DNA of 64,000 nt from CAVVSD01 sp963837655 (GTDB lineage: Bacteria > Actinomycetota > Thermoleophilia > Solirubrobacterales > Solirubrobacteraceae). The translations under genes and the position numbers were made by a program. The notes beneath the pieces were generated by a model that worked only from the letters and a program-made list of their open reading frames with translations, did not search any database and was not told the origin of the DNA. Shown in pieces: positions 1 to 8,848 of the stretch. The stretch lies in assembly GCA_963837655.1 (NCBI GenBank), contig CAWIOK010000014.1, forward strand, positions 124,001-188,000. Direction: 5' to 3'. Position 1 is the stretch's first letter. Each line of letters starts with the position of its first letter.

Positions 1-110
1 TGCCTGATGTCGTGGTGGTCGAACGCTTCGCGGATCATGAGCGCGTCGCCGGGATCGTCCTCGATGAGCAGGACGTCGAGCAGGCGGCGGTCGTGCCGGG
101 GAGGAGTCAT
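1..110 (-). CDS. Response regulator receiver protein (N-terminus only; runs off the window)
   Basis: Only the first 36 or so residues are inside the window. They read as a CheY-like receiver start: a hydrophobic strand followed by the acidic pair and the sequence IEDDPGDALMIREAF, which is typical of the small Rcp1-type regulators that pair with phytochrome-like or CHASE3 kinases. The start codon overlaps the stop of the upstream kinase gene as ATGA, so the two are translationally coupled and probably form one two-component system. The phosphorylated aspartate and everything C-terminal lie outside the window. Confidence 0.75.
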   Translation of the reverse strand, partial: MTPPRHDRRLLDVLLIEDDPGDALMIREAFDHHDIR

Positions 111-1703
111 GACGCGACGTCCTCCGCCACCGGCAGCGTGAACCGGAACGTCGTCCCCCGCTGGACCTCCGTGTCGAGCCAGACGCGGCCGCCGTGGTGC
201 TCGACGATCTTCCGGGTGAGAGAGAGGCCGATGCCGGTGCCTTCGTAGGTCTCCTTCGGGTGCAGCCGCTGGAAGATCGCGAAGACGCGCTCGGCGTACT
301 GCGGCTCGATCCCGATCCCGTCGTCGGTGCAGCTCACGATCCAGTCATTCCCCTCACGCCGCGCATCGACGCGCACGATCGGCGGCGCGTCGCCGCTGAA
401 CTTCACGGCGTTGCCCACGAGGTTCTGGAAGACGGCGGCCAGCAGCGACTGCTCGCCCATGACGGTCGGGAGTCCGTTGGACTGGATCGTCGCGCCGCTG
501 TCCTCGATCGGCCGGGTGAGGTTGTCCAGCGCCTCGCGCAGCGCATCGTCGAGGTCGACCGGTGCGGGCGTGAACTCCGTCCGCCCGACGCGCGAGAACG
601 GCGAGCAGATCGGTGATCAGGTGCTGCATGCGCTTGGCGCCGTCGACGGCGAAGTCGATGTACTGGTCGGCGCGCTCGTCGAGCTGGCCGTGGTAGCGGC
701 GCTGGAGCAGCTGGCAGAAGCTCGCGACCTTGCGCAGGGGCTCCTGGAGGTCGTGGGAGGCGACGTAGGCGAACTGCTCGAGCTCGGTGTTGGAGCGCTC
801 GAGTTCGCCCGTCTGCTGCTCAAGGCTCTCGCGGGCGCGCTCGACGGCGGCGAGCTCCTCGACGATCCGGCGGCGCATCGACTCGACGTCGGCGGCGAGC
901 TCGACGATGTCCGCCGAGCCGCCGCCCGAGAGCTCGTGGCGCAGATCGCCGCGGGCCACCTTGCGCACCTCTCCGCCCAGCCGGTCGAGGGGCTGGGAGA
1001 TCGCGCGGCGCACCACGATCGTGAAGGCGACCGCTGCGAGGACGAGCGCGACGGCGATGACGACGAGCGCCGCGACCAGGTTGCGGACCGCGTCGCTGAG
1101 GCGCTCGCGGCCGGCGGCGCGCGCGTCGAGAATGGCCGCCTCCTGCCGGGCGAGCGCCACGCGCAGGGCGTCGAATCGGGACTTCCCGTCGTCGGCGCGC
1201 GACCCCTGCACGGGCCGGCCGGGTTGCCGGCGCACCTCGGCGATGAGCGGCTCGGCGTACTGCGTGCGCCACGCGTCGGCGCGCTGCTCGACGAGCGCGA
1301 GGTCGCCGGGAAGCGACTCCCCGCTGCCGGACCGGCGCGCGAGGTCCGCGAGGTTCGCGCGCGCACGGGCCTCCTCGGCGCGGCCGGCGACGTAGGGCTG
1401 TAGGAAGTCCTGTCGCCCCGTCTGCGCGTAGCCGCGGATGCCCGTCTCCTCGTCCACGAGCGCGGTCGTGAGGCGCAGGGTCTCGGTCTCGGCCGGATAC
1501 AGCCGGTCGACGAGGTCGTTGCGGATCTCGGCGGTCCGGATCACGCCGTACACGCCGACGGCCAGGCAGAGGAGGACGATCGACCCGAGCAGTCCGCCCG
1601 CGACTGCGAGCCACCAGCTCGCCCGGTGGCGGCCGATGAGCGCACGGTCGGGGCCGCGTGATGGATGCGGAGAGACGTCCGCGGACCTGAGCGTGATGGC
1701 CAT
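107..1703 (-). CDS. CHASE3-HAMP sensor histidine kinase, one frameshift
   Basis: Membrane sensor kinase. In order I see a transmembrane helix (about residues 29-53), an extracellular CHASE3-like segment (DEETGIRGYAQTG), a second helix (about 215-237), a HAMP region, the phospho-acceptor H box (ASHDLQEPLRKV) and, in another frame, the ATPase domain with the N box (NLVGNAVKF), DDGIGI and GTGIGLSLTRKI. The frame changes near position 600, where one extra base in GCCGTTC breaks DLLAFSRVGRT; removing it restores a kinase of about 530 residues. A sequencing or assembly error is the simplest explanation, because both halves are well conserved. It is coupled by ATGA to the response regulator downstream. 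The ligand is unknown. Confidence 0.8.
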
Positions 1704-1792
1704 CGCTGGGGGGAGCAGTACCCGGGGGAAAGCGGTTGGAGACCCCGCGCCGCGGAGCCTATGGATCTCGGGGTCGGGTGGACCCCGTTCGG

Positions 1793-1798
1793 TACCGT
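1793..1798 (+). promoter_or_regulatory. Leaderless-type -10 box TACCGT before the XRE gene
   Basis: TACCGT lies 6 bases before the ATG at 1805 with no ribosome binding site between. The same TAnnnT arrangement recurs before many genes in this window. Confidence 0.4.
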
Positions 1799-1804
1799 CG
1801 GTCC

Positions 1805-2596
1805 ATGACGGACCTCGCCAGCCCGGCCCGTGTCGGGAGCCTCCTGCGCGACTGGCGCCGTAGGCGTCGTCTGAGCCAGCTCGACCTCGCCCTCGAGGCC
1901 GGCGTGTCCGCGCGCCACGTCAGCTTCGTGGAGACGGGCCGGTCACGTCCGTCGCCGGAGATGGTGCTGCACCTCGCCGAGCAGCTCGACGTGCCGCTGC
2001 GCGACCGCAACGGCCTGCTGCTGGCGGCGGGCTACGCCCCGATCTACGCCGAGCGCGACCTCGAGGCGCCCGACATGGAGCCGGTCCGCGCGGCGCTGGA
2101 CCTCGTGCTCCGCGGCCACGAGCCGTACCCGGCCGCCGTCGTCGACCGTACGTGGGAGCTCATCCAGGGCAACCGGGGCATCGGCCTGCTGCTCGAGGGC
2201 GTCGATCCCGAGCTGCTCGCTGCGCCGGTGAACGTGCTACGCGTGAGCCTGCACCCGAGTGGGATGGCACCGAGCATCGTCAACCTCGCGGACTGGCGCG
2301 CGCACCTGCTCGAGCGGCTCGGGCGGCAGATCGCCGCGACAGGCGACCCGCAGCTCGTGTCGCTGCGTGACGAGCTGACCGGCTACCCGGCGCCGCCGGC
2401 ACCGGACGTGCTCGAGGACCTGGGCGACGTCTGCGTGCCGCTACGGCTGCGCACACCGCGCGGCGAGCTGTCGTTCATCTCGACGATCGCGACGTTCGGC
2501 ACCGCCGTCGACATCACCGTGGCGGAGCTGGCGATCGAGTCGTTCTTCCCGGCGGACGCGGCGACCGCGGAGGCCGTCCGGGCCTACGTCGCCTGA
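1805..2596 (+). CDS. XRE-family regulator with MmyB-like ligand domain
   Basis: Predicted cytoplasmic transcription factor of 263 residues. Residues 10-70 form a lambda-repressor-type helix-turn-helix (RRRRLSQLDLALEAGVSARH, then a recognition helix SFVETGRSRPS). The remainder matches the MmyB-like domain architecture common in actinobacteria (AYDLILEGHxPYPAxVVDR-type strand, here LRGHEPYPAAVVDR), thought to bind a small ligand. These regulators often control an adjacent short-chain oxidoreductase, but here the neighbours are a convergent TetR gene (overlapping at the 3' ends by 13 bases) and the divergent sensor kinase, so its target is not apparent. I chose the ATG at 1805 because the upstream in-frame stretch is not protein-like and a -10-like box sits just before it. 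Confidence 0.85.
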   Translation: MTDLASPARVGSLLRDWRRRRRLSQLDLALEAGVSARHVSFVETGRSRPSPEMVLHLAEQLDVPLRDRNGLLLAAGYAPIYAERDLEAPDMEPVRAALDLVLRGHEPYPAAVVDRTWELIQGNRGIGLLLEGVDPELLAAPVNVLRVSLHPSGMAPSIVNLADWRAHLLERLGRQIAATGDPQLVSLRDELTGYPAPPAPDVLEDLGDVCVPLRLRTPRGELSFISTIATFGTAVDITVAELAIESFFPADAATAEAVRAYVA

Positions 2597-3183
2597 GGGG
2601 CGACGGAGAGCAGCGCCTGGCGGATGCCGCGCCGCAGCAGCTCCGGGTCGCGCTCGCCCTTCGTGAGCTGGTCGAAGAAGAGGCCGTCGAGCATGGCCAT
2701 CAGGATGCGCGCGTCGCCGTCGGGGTCCGTCGAGCCGGCTGCGATGACGACCGGCCGGGCGAGCTCCCAGAACACGCGGCTGCACTCGCGGATGAGCGGG
2801 CCGATCGCCTCGTCACGAGCGCCGGCCAGCAGCATCTCGTAGCGCGCGAGCACGACGATGGTGTCGGCCTCGAACATCGCCGCGCCGCCTTCCGAGACGG
2901 CGTCGATCACCGCGTCGCGCCCTGACGTCGCGAACGCCATCACGAGCTGCTGGGCCATGGCGGCGACGCGGTGCTCGTCGAGCTCGCGCATCCGCTCGAC
3001 GGCCGCGGCGAGCAGCCCGTCGCGGTTGCCGAAGTAGTACGTGACCGAGCCGTGGGGCACGCCCGCCTCCATCTCGACGGCGCGGTGTGTCGCCTCGCGC
3101 AGCCCGCGGGTGCCGATGACGTGCAGCGCCGCGTCGAGCAGCGCGGTCCGGCGGTCCGTCGCCGGCTTGGAGGGAGCGGCCAT
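2584..3183 (-). CDS. TetR-family transcriptional repressor of the adjacent efflux pump
   Basis: A 199-residue TetR-type protein: N-terminal three-helix DNA-binding domain (TRGLREATHRAVEMEAGVPH, then GSVTYYFGNRDGLLAA) and an all-helical ligand/dimer domain ending in a TetR_C-like segment (GLFFDQLTKGERDPELLRRG). It is divergently transcribed from the DHA2 transporter at 3274 across 90 bases that contain a sigma-70-like promoter with an overlapping inverted repeat. The usual arrangement of such pairs is repression of the pump until a toxic substrate binds the repressor. The substrate cannot be deduced. Confidence 0.85.
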   Translation of the reverse strand: MAAPSKPATDRRTALLDAALHVIGTRGLREATHRAVEMEAGVPHGSVTYYFGNRDGLLAAAVERMRELDEHRVAAMAQQLVMAFATSGRDAVIDAVSEGGAAMFEADTIVVLARYEMLLAGARDEAIGPLIRECSRVFWELARPVVIAAGSTDPDGDARILMAMLDGLFFDQLTKGERDPELLRRGIRQALLSVAPQAT

Positions 3184-3205
3184 GGCCGCAGTGTGGCAGA
3201 CCGCC

Positions 3206-3249
3206 TTGACGCTCGGCGAAGAAAGTTCTACAAGTGGAGAAGAACCTTC
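3206..3249 (+). promoter_or_regulatory. Promoter with overlapping TetR-type operator
   Basis: TTGACG (3206-3211), a 17-base spacer and TACAAG (3229-3234) make a plausible sigma-70 promoter for the transporter. An imperfect inverted repeat, GAAAGTTCT (3221-3229) and AGAACCTTC (3241-3249), 8 of 9 bases complementary, brackets the -10 box, where a repressor would block polymerase. Confidence 0.6.
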
Positions 3250-3273
3250 GTCGAACGTAGGAGATACCCCCCG

Positions 3274-4722
3274 ATGTCTCTGGCACCACCGAAGGACCGC
3301 AGGTTCCAGATCCTCGTCCTCGTCTGTCTCGGCCAGTTCATGCTGCTGGTGGACGACACGATCGTGAACGTCGCCCTGCCCTCGATCCAGACCGATCTCG
3401 GCTTCTCCGAGAGCGGGCTGACCTGGGTCGCCAACGCCTACTTCCTCGCACTCGGCGGCTTCCTGCTCGTGGGTGGGAAGGCCGCCGACCTCCTCGGGCG
3501 ACGCCGCATGCTCATGTTCGGGCTGGCCGCGTTCGCGACCGCCTCTGCGGTGTGCGGCCTGGCGCCCAGCTCCGGCGTGCTCGTCGCGGCCCGGGGCGTC
3601 CAGGGCCTGGCCGGGGCGTTGATCTCGCCAGCCGCCCTCTCCATCCTCCTGGCGACGTTCCCCAGCGGGAGGGAGCGCACCCAGGCGCTGGGCGCGTGGG
3701 CCGCGCTGACCGGCATCGGTGCCGCGACCGGGCTCCTGGCCGGCGGCGCGCTCGTCCAGGCGCTCGACTGGCGCTGGGTCTTCCTGATCAACGTGCCCGT
3801 CGCCCTCGTGGTCGTCCCGCTCGTCCGGCACGTCGTCCGGGCCGATCCGCCGAGGGACACGGAGCGCGCGCGGCCCGACCTGCTCGGCGCGCTGCTGGGC
3901 ACGGCTGCGCTGCTCGCGTTCACCCTGACCGTCGTGCGGACCGACGAGCACCCGTGGACCTCGGCCTGGACGCTGGGCGGGATCGCCGTCGCGATCGTCC
4001 TGGCCATCGGCGCGTTCCTGCGCGAGCGGCGCTCGCCGGAGCCGCTCATCCCGCGCGAGCTGTTGCGCTCGCGCACGATCGTGGCGGCCAACACGCTCAT
4101 GCTCGTCGGTGCCGCAGGCCTCTTCGCGATGTTCTTCTTCCTGACGCTGTACATGCAGATCGTGCTGGGGTGGGGCGCGCTGGAGACGGGCGCCGCGTAC
4201 CTGCCGTTCTCGTTCGTCATGGCTGTGACGAGCGGTGTTGTCGCCAAGGCGCTCGACGGGCGCTCGGCGCGCGGGCTGCTGCTCGTCGGGCCGGTCATCG
4301 GCGGCGCGGGTCTCTGGCTCATGAGCGGGCTGGGGGCGACGAGCGCCTACGCCGCGCACCTGTTGCCGGCCTTGGTCGTGACGGCGTTCGGGCTCGGGCT
4401 GACGTTCGTCCCGCTCATCAACGCGGCGACCGGCGGCGCGGGCGAGGGGGACGGCGGCGGCGCGTCCGCGCTGCTGACGACGTGCCAGCAGATCGGCGCG
4501 GTCCTCGGCATCGCCGTCATGGTCACGATCGCGACCAGCCACTCCGACGCGGCCCTCGCGGCAGGGACGGCGCCCGCGGTCGCCGCGGTCGAGGGCTTCC
4601 AGGCGGCGTTCCGCGTGCAGGCGATCGTCCTGGCCGCCGCCGGGCTGCTGGCGCTGCTGTTGCGCCCGGAGCCGCGGATCGTGGCGCAGCAGCACCGCGC
4701 GGCGGCGTTGACCGGGTCCTGA
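3274..4722 (+). CDS. DHA2-family MFS drug efflux transporter
   Basis: Predicted 14-helix proton-driven exporter of 482 residues. The first helix carries the DHA2 signature (LLVDDTIVNVALPSIQTDL), loop 2-3 has the MFS motif A (GKAADLLGRRRML), and the sixth/seventh helix junction has WRWVFLINVPVAL. AGGAG lies 10 bases before the ATG at 3274. It is divergent from a TetR gene and its promoter overlaps a palindrome, so it is most likely induced by its own substrates. Length and motifs are normal for the family; nothing shows which compounds it exports. Confidence 0.9.
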   Translation: MSLAPPKDRRFQILVLVCLGQFMLLVDDTIVNVALPSIQTDLGFSESGLTWVANAYFLALGGFLLVGGKAADLLGRRRMLMFGLAAFATASAVCGLAPSSGVLVAARGVQGLAGALISPAALSILLATFPSGRERTQALGAWAALTGIGAATGLLAGGALVQALDWRWVFLINVPVALVVVPLVRHVVRADPPRDTERARPDLLGALLGTAALLAFTLTVVRTDEHPWTSAWTLGGIAVAIVLAIGAFLRERRSPEPLIPRELLRSRTIVAANTLMLVGAAGLFAMFFFLTLYMQIVLGWGALETGAAYLPFSFVMAVTSGVVAKALDGRSARGLLLVGPVIGGAGLWLMSGLGATSAYAAHLLPALVVTAFGLGLTFVPLINAATGGAGEGDGGGASALLTTCQQIGAVLGIAVMVTIATSHSDAALAAGTAPAVAAVEGFQAAFRVQAIVLAAAGLLALLLRPEPRIVAQQHRAAALTGS

Positions 4723-4731
4723 GCGCGCAGG

Positions 4732-4737
4732 TAGCGT
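4732..4737 (+). promoter_or_regulatory. Leaderless-type -10 box TAGCGT
   Basis: TAGCGT lies 10 bases before the ATG at 4748, only 9 bases after the transporter stop, with no visible ribosome binding site. Confidence 0.4.
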
Positions 4738-4747
4738 CGCGGACCAC

Positions 4748-6878
4748 ATGCTCCCAAGCACCACCGGAACGCACGTGGTCCGCGGCGCCTGCCCGCATGA
4801 CTGCCCGGACACCTGCGCGATGCTCGTCACGGTCACCGACGGCGTCGTCACCGGCGTCAAGGGCGACCCCGACCATCCCTTCACCGCCGGGGCGCTGTGC
4901 CCCAAGGTCCACGACTACGAGCACCGGGTGAACAGCCCGGAGCGCATCCTGCACCCGATGCGCCGGGTGGGCGCCAAGGGCGGGGGCCGGTTCGAGCGCA
5001 TCTCCTGGGACGCTGCGCAGGACGAGATCGCGGAGCGCTTCACGGCGATCGCCGCGGAGCACGGCTCGGAGGCGATCCTCCCGTACAGCTACCTCGGCGC
5101 GCTCGGGATGCTGAACGGCCTCGCGGTCGGCGACCCGTTCTTCCACCGGCTCGGGGCCAGCGTGAGCGAGCGGACGTTCTGCGACTCCGGGTCCTCGACG
5201 GCCTACCTCATGACCGTCGGGCCGACCGCAGGGATCGATCCCGAGAGCTTCGTGCACTCGAGGTTCATCCTCATCTGGGCCTGCAACCTCATGAGCACGA
5301 ACATCCACATGTGGAAGTTCGTCGCCGAGGCGCGCAAGCGCGGCGCGAAGGTCGTCGTGATCGATCCGCTGCGCACCCGGACCGCCAAGCGCGCCGACTG
5401 GCACATCGCCATCCGTCCCGGCACCGACGCCGCGCTCGCGCTGGGGATGGCGCACGTCATCGTCCGCGACGGCCTGGTCGACCACGAGTACGTCCGCGAC
5501 CACACCGTCGGCTTCGGCGAGCTCGCCGAGCGCCTCGCCGACTACCCGCCCGAGCGGGTCGCGCAGATCACCGGCGTGCCGGCGCAGGACATCGAGCAGC
5601 TCGCCACCGAGTACGCGACGACGCAGCCGGCGGCCATCCGCGTCGGGGTCGCGGTCGAGCGGCACGCGACCGGCGGCCAGGCGGTGCGCGCCATCACCTC
5701 GCTGCCCGCGCTGACCGGCGCCTGGCGCAACGTGGGCGGCGGCATCCTGCAGCTCTCGCACTGGGCCTTTCCGCTGAACATCGGCGCGATGCACCGCCCG
5801 GACTGGATCCGTCCCGGGACCCGCGTCGTCAACCAGTGGCAGCTCGGGGCGGCGCTCACCGGCGAGCTCGAGCTCGACCCGCCCGTGCAGGGGCTCTTCG
5901 TCTACAACGCCAACCCGGCGATCGTCGCGTCGGACCAGTCGCGGACCCTGGCGGGCCTCGCGCGCGACGACCTCTTCACGGTCGTCGGCGAGCAGTTCAT
6001 GACCGACACCGCGCGCTACGCGGACATCGTGCTGCCCAACACGACGCAGGCCGAGCAGCTGGATCTCGTGTTCTCGTGGGGCCAGATGTACCTCACGCTC
6101 AACATGCCGGCGGTCGCGCCGCTGGGCGAGGCGGTGTCCAACCGCGAGATGTTCGCGCGGCTCGCGCGCCGCATGGGCTTCGACGGACGAGCACTTCACG
6201 ATGTCCGACGAGGACGCGCTGCGCGGCGCGATGCACTGGTCGCACCCGTCGCTGGAGGGGATCACCCTGGAATCGCTGAAGGAGACGGGCTGGGCGCGGC
6301 TCAGCATCCCGTCGGCCGACGAGTACGCGCCGCATGCCGAGGGCGGGTTCCCGACGCCGTCGGGTCGCGTCGAGCTCAAGGCGTCGATGGCGGAGGGCGG
6401 CGACTTCGTCGTATCCGTGTTCCGCGAGGGCTACGACGAGCACCAGTCCGGCGCCCCCGTCGATCCGCTGCCGCACTGGCACGAGCCGGCCGAGCAGCGC
6501 AGCGCCGACTTCCCGCTGGCGATGATCTCGCCGAAGGCACACGGCTTCATGAACTCGACCTACGGCAACGCCGATCGCCAACTGCGGCTCATGCACGAGC
6601 GTCCCCAGGCGATCCTGCATCCCGACGACGCGGCATCACGAGGGATCGGGGAGGGCGACGAGGTGACCGTCCGCAGCGAGCGCGGGGAGCTGCGCGCGCA
6701 GGCGCAGGTGTCCGACGACATCGCGCCGGGCGTCGTCGTGTGCCCGATGGGCTACTGGCTGGGTTCGGCCCAGGGCGGCACGACGGTCAACGCCGTGACC
6801 ACGCACCGCTTCGCCGACCTCGGCCGGGCGCCGACGTTCTCGGACACCGCGGTCGAGGTCGGGCTGAGCGCCTCCTAG
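4748..6878 (+). CDS. Molybdopterin-dependent oxidoreductase, one frameshift
   Basis: Catalytic subunit of a DMSO-reductase-family enzyme, about 709 residues once repaired. The N-terminus binds one [4Fe-4S] cluster (CPHDCPDTC plus the cysteine in GALCPK), followed by molybdopterin-binding segments (FCDSGSS, IWACNLMSTN, VVVIDPLRTRTA, YNANPAI) and the C-terminal molydopterin dinucleotide-binding domain (MISPKAHGFMNSTYGN, RGELRAQAQV). There is no twin-arginine signal, so it is predicted to be cytoplasmic. The frame changes near 6184 where one extra G in GACGGACGAG interrupts the RMGFDDEHFTMSDEDAL region. Neither an electron-transfer subunit nor a chaperone gene is adjacent. The substrate is unknown. 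Confidence 0.82.
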
Positions 6879-7720
6879 GCGAGCTTCTCCGCGAGGAAGC
6901 CCGCCACCGTGGCGGTGATCGCCGGGGTGACGAACTCCGGCCCCTCGTGGCCCGCGCCCGCGATCAGGACATAGAGCGACTGCGCGCCGACGGCCGACAG
7001 GGCCTCGTGCAGGATGCGGCTCTGCTCGTGGTTGACCATCGTGTCGCGATCGCCGTGCAGGAGCAGATGCGGCGGCGCGCCGGGGTGCACGCGGAACCGA
7101 GGGCTTGCCGACCTGGCGAGCGCGGGGTCGTCGTCGATGCGGTTCAGGCCGAGCAGGGCCGCGGTCGGCGGCGGTGGGAGGATCTGGCTCTCCAGCGGAT
7201 TGCGGCCGCCGCTGACGAGGAAGTCGCTGCCGGGGAAGTAGGCGACCACGGCGTCCACCGCGCTGGACACGCCGACGTGGTCGCCGACGTCGCCCTCGAG
7301 CACGGCGTCGCCCGTCGTCAGCGCGGCCAGCGAGGCGAGATGCCCGCCCGCGGAGGCGCCGCCGATGGCGATGCGGTCGGGGTCGAGCCCGTACTGGGCG
7401 GCGTTCGCGCGCAGCCAGCGGATCGCCGCCTTCACGTCGTGCACCGGCGCGGGGTAGGTCACGGACGGGACGAGGCGGTAGTTCGCGCTCGCGACGGCGA
7501 ACCCGTTGGCGACGAGCGGCATGAGGCGCTCGACGGCTGCGTCGGACTTGTCGCCCAGGGCCCAGGCGCCGCCGTGCAGGTACAGCAGCGTGGGCAGCGC
7601 GGTCGTCGCCCCCGCCGGCGTGTAGAGGTCCAGCCGCAGCGACGTCCCGCCGACCGTCGCGTACTCCAGGTCGGGCTGGATCACCGCCTGCACGGTGCCG
7701 GTGCTCGTGCTCGTGCTCAT
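6875..7720 (-). CDS. Alpha/beta hydrolase (HSL-type esterase)
   Basis: Predicted carboxylesterase of 281 residues. It has the HGG oxyanion motif (LYLHGGAWALG), the nucleophile elbow GASAGG, the acid in LLHGDRDTMV and the catalytic histidine in GAGHEGPEF, all in the order expected for the hormone-sensitive-lipase/acetyl-esterase branch. I place the start at the ATG at 7720, which overlaps the stop of the upstream SnoaL-like gene as ATGA; the in-frame residues before it are not conserved-looking. The three genes 8771-6875 form one transcription unit, possibly for breakdown of an ester-containing ring compound, but the substrate is guesswork. Its 3' end overlaps the convergent oxidoreductase by 4 bases. 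Confidence 0.85.
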   Translation of the reverse strand: MSTSTSTGTVQAVIQPDLEYATVGGTSLRLDLYTPAGATTALPTLLYLHGGAWALGDKSDAAVERLMPLVANGFAVASANYRLVPSVTYPAPVHDVKAAIRWLRANAAQYGLDPDRIAIGGASAGGHLASLAALTTGDAVLEGDVGDHVGVSSAVDAVVAYFPGSDFLVSGGRNPLESQILPPPPTAALLGLNRIDDDPALARSASPRFRVHPGAPPHLLLHGDRDTMVNHEQSRILHEALSAVGAQSLYVLIAGAGHEGPEFVTPAITATVAGFLAEKLA

Positions 7721-8241
7721 TGCGCCTCCTGCGGCCGCGGCCATGGCCACGGACCCTCGGTGTAGTCGGGGTCGTCGCGGTCGCGCGACCCGAAGGTCCA
7801 GTTGCCGGGCAGCGTGTCCCACCACCCCTCGGTGGAGCGCTCGATGCGCCCCCAGTCGTAGACGACCCGGCGGTGCGCGATGCGCCACTCGCCGTGGCGG
7901 CGCTCGAACCGGTCGAGGTAGCGCGCCTTCAGCATCTCGTCCCAGCTACCGGTGTCGTCGACGCGGCGGTGCACGGCGTCGAGGTAGCACTCGACTCGCG
8001 CGACGTCGCCGTCGCGCTCGATGACGATGTTGGAGATCGCGTGGTGGATCATCTCCAGACCGTCACCGAGCATGAACTCCACGAGCCCCTCGACGGGCCC
8101 GGAGTAGACGCCGTGGTCGTCGGTCGCGTCGGGGTGGTACACGCTGCGCAGGAGATCGGGGTCGCGCCGGTCGACCGCGCGGCAGTAGCGGTGCAGGACG
8201 TCCGTGATCTCCTGCCGCGCGATGAGCTCCTCGAGGTCCAT
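7717..8241 (-). CDS. SnoaL-like / NTF2-fold protein (first of two paralogues)
   Basis: A 174-residue protein of the SnoaL_4 type: IARQEITDVLHRYCRAVDRRD at the N-terminus, then YHPDATDDHGVYSG, HHAISNIVIERDGD and LDRFERRHGEWRIAHRRVVYDW, the cone-shaped cystatin-like fold shared by ring-processing isomerases, dehydratases and hydroxylase partners. It lies 2 bases after its paralogue (8244-8771) and overlaps the esterase by ATGA. The function in this operon is unknown; family members often act on steroid or polyketide-like substrates. Confidence 0.82.
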   Translation of the reverse strand: MDLEELIARQEITDVLHRYCRAVDRRDPDLLRSVYHPDATDDHGVYSGPVEGLVEFMLGDGLEMIHHAISNIVIERDGDVARVECYLDAVHRRVDDTGSWDEMLKARYLDRFERRHGEWRIAHRRVVYDWGRIERSTEGWWDTLPGNWTFGSRDRDDPDYTEGPWPWPRPQEAQ

Positions 8242-8243
8242 GG

Positions 8244-8771
8244 TCAGCGACCCGCCACGAGCGGCCGGTCGTAGGAGATGTCCTGCCGGTCCCAGCGCGG
8301 TGCCGGGAAGCCGTTCTGCGGGCCGAACAGGGCGCCGGCTCCGTCGACGACGCAGCACCACTCGACCATGACCTTGCGGGCTGCGATGCGCCACTCGCCG
8401 TCGCGGCGCTCGAGCCGGTCGAGGTAGCGACCGCCGGCGATGTCGGAGACCTCGCCGTCGCCCTTGCGGGTGAGGACGCCGAGGATGTAGCTCTCGGCGT
8501 GCGCGGTGTCGCCGTCGATCTCGACCGTCTGCGTCGTGATGTGGTGCTGATGGCCGCGGAAGGAGGTCGCGTGGAGATCGTTGGCCCAGGCGATGAACTC
8601 GGCGGGGCTCCCGGTGAAGTCGCCGTGCTCGTCGATCGCGTCGTCCCAGTAGCAGGAGGCGACCATCTCGTCGTCATGGCGGTCCAGGCCGCGCGAGTAG
8701 CGGTGTACGCAGTCGGAGATCGCCTGCCGGTCCAGCAGGCGCTGCACGTCAGGGTGGTGCTGCTCTGGCAT
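8244..8771 (-). CDS. SnoaL-like / NTF2-fold protein (second paralogue, first gene of operon)
   Basis: A 175-residue relative of the next gene downstream, with the same order of motifs (DRQAISDCVHRYSRGLDRHD, YWDDAIDEHGDFTG, HHITTQTVEIDGDTA, LDRLERRDGEWRIAARKV). The aligned pair suggests an old tandem duplication or a heteromeric enzyme. GAGACCACG precedes the ATG at 8771 with GAGGAG slightly further upstream. It is divergent from the broken phosphatase gene. Confidence 0.82.
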   Translation of the reverse strand: MPEQHHPDVQRLLDRQAISDCVHRYSRGLDRHDDEMVASCYWDDAIDEHGDFTGSPAEFIAWANDLHATSFRGHQHHITTQTVEIDGDTAHAESYILGVLTRKGDGEVSDIAGGRYLDRLERRDGEWRIAARKVMVEWCCVVDGAGALFGPQNGFPAPRWDRQDISYDRPLVAGR

Positions 8772-8833
8772 CGTGGTCTCCTCGCTCCGGGTGATTTGCA
8801 CGCTAACGCTCGTCGGCCGGGCGCAGCGCGACG

Positions 8834-8839
8834 TAGGGT
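8834..8839 (+). promoter_or_regulatory. Leaderless-type -10 box TAGGGT
   Basis: TAGGGT lies 9 bases before the ATG at 8849, the probable start of the broken phosphatase gene, with no ribosome binding site. Confidence 0.35.
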
Positions 8840-8848
8840 TGGCCGCGC

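Noticed and set aside
2584..4905. A long minus-strand frame extending the TetR protein upstream
   Set aside because: The portion above 3183 lies antisense to the transporter and oxidoreductase and is charged low-complexity; the TetR domain itself starts at 3183.
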